This document shows, piece after piece, positions 10,296-21,239 of a DNA stretch of 64,000 bases. A program made the position numbers and the translations under genes. Under the pieces are notes generated by a model. That model searched no databases. It was not told where the DNA came from and worked only from the letters and a program-made list of their open reading frames with translations. Each line of letters starts with the position of its first letter. Position 1 is the stretch's first letter. The stretch is from Thinopyrum elongatum (taxonomy: Eukaryota; Streptophyta; Magnoliopsida; Poales; Poaceae), in the NCBI GenBank assembly GCA_011799875.1, contig JAAAXO010000143.1, positions 1 through 64,000 of the forward strand. Direction: 5' to 3'.

Positions 10296-12451
10296 ATGGC
10301 AGGATCACAAGCCGACGAGATTGACTGGGAGAACATGACGAACAAGGAGTTGCATGATAAATTTCAGCAAATGATGAGTGGCCAGGTGGGAGATGTGCTA
10401 AACAGATTTGAAGAGGCCATGGAGAAGATAGATGGCATGGAGAAGTCGTTCGAGACAAAGCTGGATAACAAGTTTAATGAATTGCTCACGCGTCTTCCCC
10501 AACCACCACCGGCTGCACCTGTCGCACCTCTGCAACGACAACAACAACGCCCCCTTCCAAATCAGTTCGGACGAGCGAAGCGTGTTCCTCTTGAGGATGG
10601 CCAAACTTCTGGTGCTGCTGTACCTACTGTTGATGCTTCTTTGGCTCCTGCTCCTGCTGCTGCTGGTGCCGAGGAGGAGGATGATTACGCGGGAGATTAT
10701 GAGGATGAGCTTGATCAAAATCATAACTACGTGCAACCACCAGCACCAGGTCGTCCACATGGAAATAATCGCAATGGTAGGTCTGCACCACCACTTCAGG
10801 TACGAGATCATGACCATCTTCCTAAATTAAAATTGAATATTCCAGCATTCGAGGGTAGATATGTTCCTGATATATATCTTACTTGGGAGTTAGAAACTGA
10901 ACAACGTTTTACATGTTTACAATATCCCGAGGAACGACGTGTTGCTGCTGCTGTTTGTGCTTTCACTAGTTTTGCATGTGTATGGTGGTCTGAACATTGT
11001 AGATTATATCCTATTCCAGCTACGTGGGCTGCTTTGAAAACTGCTATGCGTACTCATTGGGTTCCACCATATTATCAACGTGAACTAATTTTTCTGCAGG
11101 TCGATCTTCATCATGGACACCGCGTGCGTCCTCTACTCCCACACGTCCTACTGCGGCACCACTGACTTCAGCCGCCAATTCCAACCGAGATACAAGAAAA
11201 CAGGCACCACCACCACCATCTGCCAAGAGTACACCTTCTGGGCCTGCCCAGAGCTCTTCTTCATCTATGGCATCAACAGGGCACACACATGATATTATTT
11301 GTCGTCGTTGTAAGGGAAGAGGTCATTATGCGAGAGAATGCCAATCTCCGCGTGTTATGATTGCTACTGAGGATGGTGGGTATGAGTCCGCTAGTGACTA
11401 TGATGAGGAGACTTTGGCTCTTAGTACAAGTGAAGAACACGGTGGAGATGATTCTGATCATGAGACGCAATACATGGCTCCTGAAGACGCTGACAGGTAT
11501 GAATGTTTAGTTGCTCAACGTGTTTTGAGTGTGCAGGTCACACAAGCTGAGCAAAATCAGAGGCATAATTTGTTCCATACAAAGGGAGTTGTGAAGGAAC
11601 GTTCTGTTCGCGTCATCATAGATGGAGGGAGCTGCAACAACTTGGCTAGCATGGACATGGTGGAGAAGCTATCTCTCACCACAAGACCACATCCACATCC
11701 TTACTATATCCAATGGTTCAACAACAGCGGCAAGGTTAAGGTAACACGTACTGTTCGTGTGCATTTTAGTATCTCTACATATGCTGATTATGTTGATTGT
11801 GATGTGGTACCCATGCAAGCATGTTCATTATTACTTGGTAGACCATGGCAATTTGATAAAAATTCTGTACACCATGGTAGAAACAATCAGTATACTCTTG
11901 TTCATAAGGATAAACATATTACTTTGCTTCCTATGACTCCTGATTCTATTTTGAAAGATGATATTAATAGAGCTAGTAAAGCAAAACACGAGAAAAATAA
12001 GAGTGAAAATCAGATTGTGGCAAAAGAATTTGAGCAACAAATGAAGCCTAATAATAAACCATCTAGTGTTGCTTCTGAAATTAAATTGAAAAGTGCATGC
12101 TTACTTGCCACCAAATCTGATATTGATGATCTAGATTTCAGCAATTCTGTTTGCTATGCTTTTGTGTGCAAAGAGGCGTTATTTTCATTCGAGGACGTGC
12201 CTTCCTCTTTGCCTCCTGCGGTCACTAACATTTTGCAGGAGTTCGCTGACGTCTTTCCACAAGACGTGCCACCGGGATTACAACCTATTCGCGGGATTGA
12301 GCATCAGATTGACTTAATTCCCGGTGCTTCGTTGCCAAACCGTGCGCCATACCGTACCAATCCAGAGGAGACGAAGGAGATTATGCGTCAAGTACAGGAG
12401 TTGCTCGACAAAGGTTATATACGCGAATCCCTTAGTCCTTGTGCTGTTCCT
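10296..12451 (+). pseudogene. CRW gag-protease-RT start with deletions
   Basis: The gag ATG is at 10296 (MAGSQADE). The frame follows the N-terminal and capsid regions to YYQREL at about 11088. There about 255-285 bp encoding the rest of the capsid is deleted and the frame is lost. The original frame resumes before 11267 and shows the zinc knuckle CRRCKGRGHYAREC (CX2CX4HX4C, about 11300-11340), the retropepsin-like IDGGSCNNLAS (about 11620-11650), and the connector up to SPCAVP at about 12450. It then jumps into the middle of an LTR-encoded tail (ENMMLPKLD). RT, RNase H and integrase are absent, so no functional polyprotein is possible. Confidence 0.85.
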
Positions 12452-13230
12452 GAGAATATGATGCTGCCTAAATTGGATACATTTGTTTTGCTTACAAATG
12501 AAGGGCCTAGCTTGGACAAGAAAGAGGAACCTTGGAGCAAGTTCAAGCATGGAGATGATGGCATGCACAAGGGGAACAAGAACGGAGTTACAAGTGATGA
12601 TTTCAGGACTTTGAAGCCACCATAATGAGTGCAGGAAGCCTTGGACGAAATATACAAGATGTCACTTCATAAATTTCGTCCAGAGGCTATTATAGGTGCT
12701 GCGTCACCTTATTATTGGGCCAGGCCCATGTAATTTCGAAATACTTGAGTATAGGCTGTTTTTAGAGTCCGTGTGTGTGGGGAAACAAGAGATAGGGTTG
12801 GTTTCGGACCCCTCCTTCAAGGGCCACGAAATCCCCTCCTCTTCCTCCATATATACAGCCCTTAGGGCACCGTTTAGACTTTGGGATTTGTTTAGTTAAA
12901 AGTTAGCCATTGCAACTTCGTGTACTTCGTTTGTGTCCAACGACCAGACCAAGACCGCTTTCGGATCCCCACCATTATCAATACTTCATCTATATTCGCA
13001 ATATTCAGATTGCATTATCATATTCTTGCTTGTTCTTCGATTGCGTGCAGGAATAGACCTTCGTGGTCAGGCTGATCGTGTTTCTAGCATCGTCAGTAAC
13101 CTCAGGAGATTGGTTTAGCGATTGCTAAGGCGCAACGTCGTGCACGTTTGTAGTCGGATCGTCAAAGTCGGCTCCACCAAATCGATAGTTATCATCTCAT
13201 CGAAAGATCGGGACACCCCCGCCTCTATCA
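12452..13230 (+). repeat. 5'-truncated chimeric LTR (CRW U3, Quinta R-U5)
   Basis: It begins about 150 bp into the CRW LTR (GAGAATATGATGCTGCC) and carries CRW U3 with TATA up to about 12890. From GGGATTTGTTTAGTTAAAAG onward it follows the Quinta version, ending CCTCTATCA at 13230. Confidence 0.8.
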
Positions 13231-13295
13231 AAGTCGACTCCACCAAATCGATAGTTACCATCTCATCGAAAGATCGGGACACCCCGCCTCTATCA
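13231..13295 (+). repeat. 65-bp extra copy of an LTR 3' end
   Basis: The last ~65 bp of a Quinta-type U5 are repeated directly after the preceding LTR, again ending CGCCTCTATCA. The join lies at AAAGTCG, present in both copies, consistent with a small recombination or deletion product. Confidence 0.75.
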
Positions 13296-14037
13296 TGAAG
13301 GGCCTAGCTTGGACAAGAAAGAGGAACCTTGGAGCAAGTTCAAGCATGGAGATGATGGCATGCACAAGGGGAACAAGAACGGAGTTACAAGTGATGATTT
13401 CAGGATTTTGAAGCCACCATAATGAGTGCAGGAAGCCTTGGACGAAATATACAAGATGTCACTTCATAAATTTCGTCCAGAGGCTATTATAGGTGCTGCG
13501 TCACCTTATTATTGGGCCAGGCCCATGTAATTTCGAAATACTTGAGTATAGGCTGTTTTTAGAGTCCGTATGTGTGGGGAAACAAGAGATAGGGTTGGTT
13601 TCGGACCCCTCCTTCAAGGGCCACGAAATCCCCTCCTCTTCCTCCATATATACAGCCCTTAGGGCACCGTTTAGACTTTGGGTTTTGTTTAGATTAAAAG
13701 TTCGCCATAGCTGCAACTTCGCGTACTTCGTTTGTGTTCAACGACCAGACCAAGACGTCACAGAACCCCACCTCGATCAATAAAGCTTTCATCTTATATT
13801 CGCAATATCCAGATTGCAAATCTTAGTTTCTTGCTTGTTCTTCGTTTGCTTGCAGGAGATAGACCCTCGGGGTCAGGTTGATTGTGCTCCGGCGTGGTCA
13901 ATAACCTCTCGGAGTTGGTTTAGCGATTGCTAAGGCGCGACGTCCTCGCACGTTCGTAGTCGGATCGTCAAAGTCTACTCCACCAAAAAAGATAGATATA
14001 ATCTCATCGAAAGATCGGGCCACCCCCGCCTCTATCA
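13296..14037 (+). repeat. 5'-truncated CRW LTR, right end of the composite
   Basis: It starts about 190 bp into the LTR (TGAAGGGCCTAGC) and runs through a CRW-type R-U5 (TTCGCCATAGC, AATAAAGC) to CTCTATCA at 14037, followed by TSD GCAAA. Confidence 0.8.
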
Positions 14038-14283
14038 GCAAAGCTCCTCAAGGCGCTCGCCGAGACGGAGGAGGAGGCCGCCGACGGGAAGAAGTTGCAT
14101 GAGCAGAGCAGTGCCTCGGGGATGACGCTGAAAGCGGTCGTCGAGGAACTGATGGGTGACTTGAGGAAGCTCCAGATCGAGCACGAGCAGGAGGTGGAGG
14201 AATCCGTGGATGCTGTCAAGCAAAGTCATGAGGAATTGAAGGAGCTGGAGGATGTCGTCGCCCGGCAATCCATCAAGGAGTAG
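14038..14283 (+). pseudogene. Downstream piece of a split ORF, coiled-coil C-terminus
   Basis: An open frame from the TSD to a TAG at 14281-14283 encodes about 81 residues rich in Glu, Lys, Leu and Ala with heptad-like spacing (LMGDLRKLQIEHEQEVEES). The GC-rich third positions differ from the AT-rich retrotransposons around it. Joined to 8060-8119 the frame is continuous, so a CRW element landed inside this coding sequence. The family is not recognised; it could be the tail of another transposon protein or of a host gene. Upstream parts lie beyond the window or were lost. Confidence 0.6.
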
Positions 14284-14929
14284 AGACAGTAGCGACCAAG
14301 ATCGTTGTCTGTGATTTCATTCTTCTCTTGCCCCCGTGTCTTTCGGGCTTTGCCGCATGTGGCATTTTAAATTATCCGGAATATGTAAGACAATTATTAT
14401 CCGCGCCATTGTAAATTTGTCGTCGTCTTATCCTTTGCCATTTTATTTGTCGTTGTATTATCCGTTGCCCTATGTGGCATTTTAGATTATCCGGAATACG
14501 AGTTGAAAACACGAACAAAGCAAATGCTAACGTTGAGCGGGGCCATGGGATCACAAGCAAACACCCTCTGTCAAAGAGCTCGGCCGCCATTAATGGAGAA
14601 GTTGTGAGCGAGGCGGGCGGCTGGTGGATGAAGGTCAAAGAGCTCGCTTCCCGGTGAGCGTGGGCGGCCTTGCTGCTCGCACATGTCCCGTCGAGCCTGC
14701 GAGGTGGACAGGTCGCACGTGTCTCGTCGAGCCTGCGCGGTGGACTACTCGCACGCGTCCCGTCGAGCCTGCACGGCGGACTTCTCACGCTCGTCCCGTC
14801 TAATCAAACAGCAGCACGCACACCACCGAGTATGGTTAAATTTTGGCACAAAATACAAAGATGACCAATGAACGAGGACCGAGGTAGTACTATCCCATAA
14901 GAAAAGAGGGACGCGCGGCCGCACTTAAA
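14284..14929 (+). other. Region downstream of the split ORF
   Basis: No gene is seen. A ~30-bp direct repeat (ATGTGGCATTTTA...TTATCCGGAATA) occurs at about 14357 and 14471, followed by the 36-bp array listed separately. It could be the 3' untranslated region of the split ORF or of the transposon that carried it. Confidence 0.5.
14676..14797 (+). repeat. 36-bp tandem repeat, about 3.4 copies
   Basis: Units built on CGCACGTGTCCCGTCGAGCC followed by TGCGCGGTGGACTACT repeat about every 36 bp, with each unit a little diverged. The period is a multiple of three, so short ORFs run through it, but nothing indicates a real protein. Confidence 0.75.
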
Positions 14930-15826
14930 TGGTTACGGGAACACACACGGTTCAAATAATACAACCGTTTGCGGTATTAACGTGTCAGCTATTTGTTTCA
15001 AAAGGACTTTGTTGGCTATTAATGTGTGTGCCTTGTCTCAAACTGGACGATTTTTACCACGGCATATATGTGCCATGTCATGAAACCATGCCAAGTTTCA
15101 TGTTTTTTGGGTGAGTTTTCGATTTACTGGGATTTAAAAACCGAGATTCTCAATGTTTCAGGACGACGAGACGTTTGTAATTCATTCCCATTCCTTCAAT
15201 GAGACCTAAACATGCACCCAATGACACATGTACGATTTTCCACCCATTTTGCTTCACTAGAGCATGTGCTTGTAGTTCAAATTTGAATTATGGACTACAT
15301 TAAATGACTAGAAAACTCAATTAATATATAAAATGGCTAAATGAACCCTGAACAGTTTCAAATTTCAGCACGACACTCCTGTTATTCTATGTTGCCTGTA
15401 GAAAACAAAATACAAGGCGAGAAGAGGCAGCAATTATCGTTTCACCCACAAGAGGGGCATGTTTCCCTACCGGAACCACGAGGGTTGCGAGAAGCTTTGG
15501 TTTGTAAGAGGCTTGTAATACAGCTTGGCCCAAATTGGACAATTTTTTTACCACGACATATATGTGCCATGTCGTGACACCATGCCAAGTTTCATGATTT
15601 TCTGGTGAGTTTTGGATTTACGGAGATTTAAAAACCGAGATTCACAATGTTTGAGGCCGAGCCAGGACGCCGAGATGGTTGAATTCATTCCTATTCCTTC
15701 CATGGGACCTAAACATGCAACCCAAGGACACATGTACGATTTTTCTAGCCATTTTGGTGCCCTAGAGCATGTATTTGTAGTTCGAATTTGAATTATGGAC
15801 ATTAAATGTCTAGAAAACTCAATTAA
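14930..15826 (+). repeat. ~500-bp tandem repeat, copies 1-2 (left part)
   Basis: Two adjacent diverged units aligned on CATATATGTGCCATGTC (15063 and 15557; spacing 494). Each unit also has CCAAGTTTCATG, GGATTTAAAAACCGAGATTC and GGGACCTAAACATGCA-like segments. The array is interrupted at 15826 by Quinta. It is non-coding. A centromeric satellite of ~550 bp class or transposon subterminal repeats are both possible. Confidence 0.75.
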
Positions 15827-16808
15827 TGATAGAGGCGGGGGTGTCCCGATCTTTCGATGAGATGATAGCTATCGATTTGGTGGAGTCGACTTTGACGATC
15901 CGACTACAAACATGCACGACGTTGCGCCTTAGCAATCGCTAAACCAATCTCCCGAGGTTACTGACGATACTGAAAGCACGATCAGCCTGACCACGAAGGT
16001 CTATTCCTGCACGCAATCGAAGAACAAGCAAGAATATGATAATGCAATCTGAATATTGCGAATATAGATGAAGTATTGATAGAGGTGGGGATCCGAAAGC
16101 GGTCTTGGTCTGGTCGTTGGACACAAACGAAGTACACGAAGTTGCAATGGCTAACTTTTAACTAAACAAATCCCAAGGAAAAAGCTACTAGATGGATCTA
16201 CTTATATAGGAGCAAGGGGTGGTGGCCAAGGAGGTGGGAGGACGTCCCAAGGCAGCCTAAAACTAACCCTAGGTCGTACAAGGCTCATGGGCCCAAGTGG
16301 AGGTGATGCAACACCTTTGGACTTGTAGTTTGACTCGGATTCTGCTGCAGCGTCAGATTGTTTCATTGATAACTCAACGCTCCGGACGAATTTTAAGGTG
16401 AATCCAATTGGGTTGGAAAGAGCACGAAATCTACTTTCGAACAAAAAAAGAATCACCCAATTCGGAGTCCGTATGAAAAAGTTCTTGGTGTTTTGAGTCA
16501 GGTATGTCTGTGCAGTCCGAATCTGAATCCAGAACGTGAGAGACTTGGACTCTATCTTCTCTTGGCCCAAAAGTGACGTGAGAGGACTTTTTGAACAGCA
16601 CCTAAACATCTCTTTTCCCCTTATCTTCATATGTGTATTGTACAAATGCCTCATACACCTGCAATTAGACATGACACAAAAGTTTGTGAAGTATTTTTGT
16701 CTTGGATGACATAAATAAATTATTGCATAGTTTGCATTAGAAATCACCTCACAAATATACATGTATGCAATATTTTTGGTCGTATCCAAGGTAGTCATGT
16801 CCTCATCA
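15827..16808 (-). repeat. Quinta 1 3' LTR
   Basis: Begins TGATAGAGGCGGGGG on the plus strand and ends GTAGTCATGTCCTCATCA. U3 carries the TATA motif (ACTTATATAGG in antisense, about 16200) and the last part of the gag ORF. The polypurine tract lies just beyond 16808 (antisense TCCTCCCCTTCTTG). Confidence 0.9.
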
Positions 16809-18244
16809 TCCTCCCCTTCTTGAAAACAAAGCCGTCCTCGGCGTTGCTTAAGCTGAACTGTGGCTAACAAAAGAGACAAGGTGTACATGTTGTATATGTA
16901 TATGTCATCCAGTTTTACTTCCCTTAGTTTTTGCATATATGACACATGTATACATGAGTAACCTTCATAGTTGATAAAATCTAAAGCCAAAATATTATCA
17001 CAAGAAGTAGAAGGCATGAAAATATTGCAACTCAGTTTGCACATATAAGTGAAGCAATTATTCATTTCAAAAGGTTGACAATGTTCATCATTAAACCATC
17101 CTAACATTGGTGAATAAACCTTAGTTGCATCAAATTTACATGCTACAACATGCTTAAATAAGCAAACATGCAATAAGTCATTGGTCACAGAATCATCACC
17201 AAGATTAGAGGTCATATCAAAATGATTAAACATTGGTTCTTTTGCATCAACAGTTAATTCAATGGGTGCACTCAAAATTGTTGGTATTTCAGTTGTTTGA
17301 TCACATGACGCATTCATGACAGTAACACAATTCTCTAAAATAGGTGACGTGCCCAAATCAATAGGTAACTCAACACATGATGTATTCAAGTTAACTAGGC
17401 ATGCATCATTCTCATGTGAAAGTGGAAAATATGTACCTTTGTCATTACCTCTTATGATCAACTCAGATGATGTAGGCACTCTTGGAGGTGATGTGTCACA
17501 TGATGGAGATGATGTAGTCCTCGCAACAACGGATGTGGTTGTCATAGTACGCCTAGTAGTTGAAGAAACATCTATATCAACACTTGGAATGTGCACCGTG
17601 CGCTTGTTCTCCTTGTGGCCAACACGTCGTTTTATTTCCTGTTCAGCTTTGCAAGCAAGACGAAACAAATGGTCCATAGGATAACACTCTTCATGAATTA
17701 GAATCTCTTGAATATCGCAGTTTAATCCTCCCCAAAATCTATCCATAAAATCTTCTTCACTTTCTTCTAAAAATGAGTGCAATAATGTAGTTTGTAAATC
17801 ATCATAGTATTTTGTTACCGTGTCAGTGCCTTGTTTTAAATGTTGTAATTTTTTAATCATGCCACGAGTATAATAAACATCAACGAATCTATCTCTCATG
17901 ACAAGTTTTAAATCATCCCAAGTAGTAGGTATAAGATCAGGGTTTAACAGACAATATTCACTCCACCAAACTAAAGCAAAGCTACTAAAAGTACTAACCG
18001 CAGCTTGAAATTTTCCACGCTCATCAAAATTATGGGAAGCAAATATAGCATTTATTTCGTACTCCCATTCAATATATAAATCAGGCCTAAAACGACCAGT
18101 AAATGGTGGCATGGAAACTCTAACCTGATTATGTGCATTCTGATGTAATTGCTCCTCTTGTGGCGGTTGTTGTATTTTCTTAGGTGATGGTAAATCTCCC
18201 ACGATCGATGAAGCCCAAGAACTAACAACTCCGGAACCTGCCAT
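16202..18244 (-). CDS. Quinta 1 Gag-like protein with unknown C-terminal region
   Basis: A 680-codon ORF from ATG at 18244 (MAGSGVVSSW; context AATCATGGCAGG) to a stop inside the LTR; an upstream in-frame Met adds five residues and is less likely. Residues ~50-235 match a Retrotrans_gag capsid core (PDLYIEWEYEINAIF, ALVWWSEYC, GTDTVTKYYDDLQ, FWGGLNCDIQ). There is no CCHC knuckle. Next is a low-complexity Ser/Thr-rich linker (~235-350). Then comes a ~150-residue region (MFNHFDMTSNLGDDS to LLLATVQLKQRR) that I do not recognise and that occupies the place of pol. The last ~200 residues are read from LTR DNA and lack the TRARAR motif of CRW. The frame is open throughout, so it may be expressed. 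Confidence 0.75.
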   Translation of the reverse strand: MAGSGVVSSWASSIVGDLPSPKKIQQPPQEEQLHQNAHNQVRVSMPPFTGRFRPDLYIEWEYEINAIFASHNFDERGKFQAAVSTFSSFALVWWSEYCLLNPDLIPTTWDDLKLVMRDRFVDVYYTRGMIKKLQHLKQGTDTVTKYYDDLQTTLLHSFLEESEEDFMDRFWGGLNCDIQEILIHEECYPMDHLFRLACKAEQEIKRRVGHKENKRTVHIPSVDIDVSSTTRRTMTTTSVVARTTSSPSCDTSPPRVPTSSELIIRGNDKGTYFPLSHENDACLVNLNTSCVELPIDLGTSPILENCVTVMNASCDQTTEIPTILSAPIELTVDAKEPMFNHFDMTSNLGDDSVTNDLLHVCLFKHVVACKFDATKVYSPMLGWFNDEHCQPFEMNNCFTYMCKLSCNIFMPSTSCDNILALDFINYEGYSCIHVSYMQKLREVKLDDIYIYNMYTLSLLLATVQLKQRRGRLCFQEGEDDEDMTTLDTTKNIAYMYICEVISNANYAIIYLCHPRQKYFTNFCVMSNCRCMRHLYNTHMKIRGKEMFRCCSKSPLTSLLGQEKIESKSLTFWIQIRTAQTYLTQNTKNFFIRTPNWVILFLFESRFRALSNPIGFTLKFVRSVELSMKQSDAAAESESNYKSKGVASPPLGPMSLVRPRVSFRLPWDVLPPPWPPPLAPI

Positions 18245-18856
18245 GATTAGTAGAAACAAAAAAAAAATCGAGAATAATGTTCCTATGAACTACTAGGATG
18301 TGGTGGTAAAGCGCTCACAGTAAAGCAAATATCAATATCTTACAAGTTCTTACCATGCAGCAGGTGGTGACGGGCAACCAGCGGTGTCAAATAACTCCGA
18401 AGATTGAGTAAAGCGATTGCCAGGTGAATGTACGTATACACGGTGTAGAAATATGTGGAGCTGGGTTGGCTATATATGGTAGCAAAAGATTAGCAATAAT
18501 CAATTCAGAGATGCAATGTTGAATAAACGCTCAACGACGGTACTGTGCTGGTCCTAGGCTAGACCGGACTAGAGACGCGAGCCTAGAACACTAATGAGGT
18601 CACGGCGTTGCACAACTAGCATCCGAATTTTGTTTTTTTTTTCTCTCTTTTTTTTTCTCACACTTTTTTTTTCTTTTTCTTTCTCTCTTTTTTTTTCTCA
18701 CCCTCTTTCCAAAACAAACTAGATAAGATGTAGATTGGATCAAGCACAGATGTGAACGACCTCAACTATGATTATGACAATGAATGGTGGGTGGCACGAT
18801 TTGGAAATTGATGGATGGGATGGTGGACAGCGGAAGGAATAACGATGCAGCGGCGG
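18245..18856 (-). other. Quinta 1 leader, gag-proximal part
   Basis: Antisense leader with a polypyrimidine tract (about 18630-18710). Compared with the leader of Quinta 2 it lacks about 540 bp (about 20362-20870), with GGAT/GATGCTAGTTG-like sequence at the join. The leader is interrupted at 18856 by Quinta 2 and resumes at 23715. Confidence 0.8.
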
Positions 18857-19838
18857 TGATGAGGACATGAATACCTTGGATACGACCAAAAATATTGCAT
18901 ACATGTATATTTGTGAGGTGATTTCTAATGCAAACTATGCAATAATTTATTTGTGTCATCCAGGACAAAAATACTTCACAAACTTTTGTGCCATGTCTAA
19001 TTGCAGGTGTATGGGACATTTGTACAATTCACATATGAAGATAAGGGAAAACGAGAAGTTTAGGTGCTGTTCAAAAAGTCCTCTCACGTCACTTTTGGGC
19101 CAAGAGAAGATAGAGTCCAAGTCTCTCACGTTCTGGATTCAGATTCGGACTGCACAGACATACCTGACTCAAAACGCCAAGAACTTTTTCATACGGACTC
19201 CGAATTGGGTGATTCTTTTTTTGTTGGAAAGTAGATTTCGTGCTCTTTCCAACCCAATTGGATTCACCTTAAAATTCATCCGGAGCTATGAGTTATCGAC
19301 GAAACAATCTGACGCTGTAGCAGAATCCGAGTCAAACTACAAGTCCAAAGGTGTTGCATCACCTCCACTTGGGCCCATGAGCCTTGTACGACCTAGGGTT
19401 AGTTTTAGGCTGCTTTGGGACGTCCTCCCACCTCCTTGGCCGCCACCCCTTACTCCTATATAAGTAGATCCATCTAGTAGCTTTTTCCTTGGGATTTGTT
19501 TAGTTAAAAGTTAGCCATTGCAACTTCGTGTACTTCGTTTGTGTCCAACGACCAGACCAAGACCGCTTTCGGATCCCCACCTTTATCAATACTTCATCTA
19601 TATTCGCAATATTCAGATTGCATTATCATATTCTTGCTTGTTCTTCGATTGCGTGCAGGAATAGACCTTCGTGGTCAGGCTGATCGTGCTTTCAGCATCG
19701 TCAGTAACCTCGGGAGATTGGTTTAGCGATTGCTAAGGCGCAACGTCGTGCACGTTTGTAGTCGGATCATCAAAGTCGACTCCACCAAATCGATAGCTAT
19801 CATCTCATCGAAAGATCGGGACACCCCTGCCTCTATCA
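18857..19838 (+). repeat. Quinta 2 5' LTR
   Basis: Starts TGATGAGGACATGAATACC and ends CCCCTGCCTCTATCA, followed directly by AG and the PBS. U3 carries the C-terminal coding part of the gag ORF. The R-U5 half (from about 19490) is closely similar to the R-U5 of the chimeric CRW LTRs. Confidence 0.9.
19457..19463 (+). promoter_or_regulatory. TATA box of the Quinta LTR
   Basis: TATATAA lies about 35 bp upstream of CCTTGGGATTTGTTTAG, where the CRW/Quinta LTR similarity begins. The R region is therefore predicted to start near 19490. Position and motif fit a Pol II core promoter. Confidence 0.65.
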
Positions 19839-21239
19839 AGTGGTATCAGTTTTCAGGTTGCTCGGTGAGAATTTCCAGTTATCCCTAGATTAGATTTATT
19901 TTCTTACCTATTGTCCAAAGAAAAAGCCAAAAAAAAAAGTTAGATCTATTCATCCTTTGTCCAAGCCAGTCTGAGCCTTTGCAATTTTCTTTTCATTGTT
20001 TGCATTATTGAATTATCGGTTGCATCGTCGTGTTCAGTTGCTGGTCTTAGTGTCTAGTTCGTTTAGAGTTTCGAGTTCTGTTCACATTAGTCACGCCGCC
20101 GCTGCATCGTTATTCCTTCCGCTGTCCACCATCCCATCCATCAATTTCCACATCGTGCTACCCACTGTTCATTGTCATAATCATAGTTGAGGTCGTTCAC
20201 ATCTGTGCTTGATCCAATCTACATCTTATCTAGTTTGTTTTGGAAAGAGGGAAAAAAAAAGAGAAAAAAAAGTTTAAAAAAAAATCAGAGAAAAAAAGAG
20301 AGAAAGAAAAAGAAAAGAAAAAGTGTGAGAAAAAAAAGAGAGAAGAAAAAAAAACAAAATTCGGATATATCTAGACTCAATCTCGTAGCTGAATTCGGAT
20401 TGGAATCTGTTTTGCGTAGTGTTCAGTAAAACAGGCATATCTTTTTCATACGAAGTCTGTTTTGGCTTCGTGAGTACTCAAATTAAAGCTAGCGACAAGC
20501 CGCATCTAAATAGTTGCAGAAGCTAGTTCAATATTTGACACCTCAAAATCGGCTTCTAAATAGGTCTTTTTGCCCTCCGAAGTTTGCGAACACAGCTTAT
20601 TCCAGTTTTTCAGGCCAGTTTTAGAATTTTTTGACTCCTCATATCAACTCGGAATTGAGTGATTCTTTTTGCGTTTGAAAGCTTGAGTCAGTGCCTTTCT
20701 TGAGAAAAATTATCATAAAATTGGCACAAACTTTTATAGAGTAAAGTTGGAGAGAGAATTGTTGGTATATGCTACTTGGTAGTTGTTTCTCATCATTATC
20801 TTTACTGCCATTGTGATCTTCACTTATATCTTGTTGTCCGGAGCTACTTCATATCCTTTCTTGATGCTAGTTGTGCTACGCCGTGACGTCATTAGTGTTC
20901 TAGGCTCGCGTCTCTAGTCCGGTCTAGCCTAGGACCAGCACAGTACCGTCGTTGAGCGTTTATTCAACATTGCATCTCTGAATTGATTATTGCTAATCTT
21001 TTGCTACCATATATAGCCAACCCAACTCCACATATTTCTACACCGTGTATACGTACATTCACCTGGCAATCGCTTTACTCAATCTTCGGAGTTATTTGAC
21101 ACCGCTGGTTGCCCGTCACCACCTGCTGCATGGTAAGAACTTGTAAGATATTGATATTTGCTTTACTGTGAGCGCTTTACCACCACATCCTAGTAGTTCA
21201 TAGGAACATTATTCTCGATTTTTTTTGTTTCTACTAATC
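19839..21239 (+). other. Quinta 2 PBS and leader
   Basis: TGGTATCAG at 19841-19849 is a tRNA-iMet-type PBS. About 250 bp after the PBS resembles the CRW leader, including GCATCGTCGTGTTCAGTTGC. A purine-rich run (20245-20360) follows, then a segment missing from Quinta 1. The distal part (20890-21239) is again like the CRW leader (CAGCACAGTACCGTCGTTGAG). A 64-codon ORF (19996-20190) is similar in its first ~20 residues to the CRW leader ORF. Confidence 0.8.

Larger units (their letters stand above)
8120..14037 (+). mobile_element. CRW composite insertion with TSD GCAAA
   Basis: The left terminus TGATGAGG (8120) and right terminus CTCTATCA (14037) are flanked by GCAAA (8115-8119 and 14038-14042), so the outer ends come from one integration. 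Inside are two head-to-tail LTRs (8120-9039, 9040-9919), a shortened leader, internally deleted gag, protease and the very start of RT (10296-12451), and then two 5'-truncated LTRs plus a 65-bp extra LTR end (12452-14037). Several deletions have occurred since insertion, some at short shared sequences. Confidence 0.85.

Noticed and set aside
11267..12625. A 452-residue stand-alone protein with zinc knuckle and protease
   Set aside because: It is the remaining frame of a deleted CRW polyprotein fused by deletion to the LTR-encoded tail; its first Met is internal to gag.
20187..20429. Lys-rich 80-codon ORF in the Quinta 2 leader
   Set aside because: It comes from a purine-rich low-complexity tract (GAAAAAAAGAG...).
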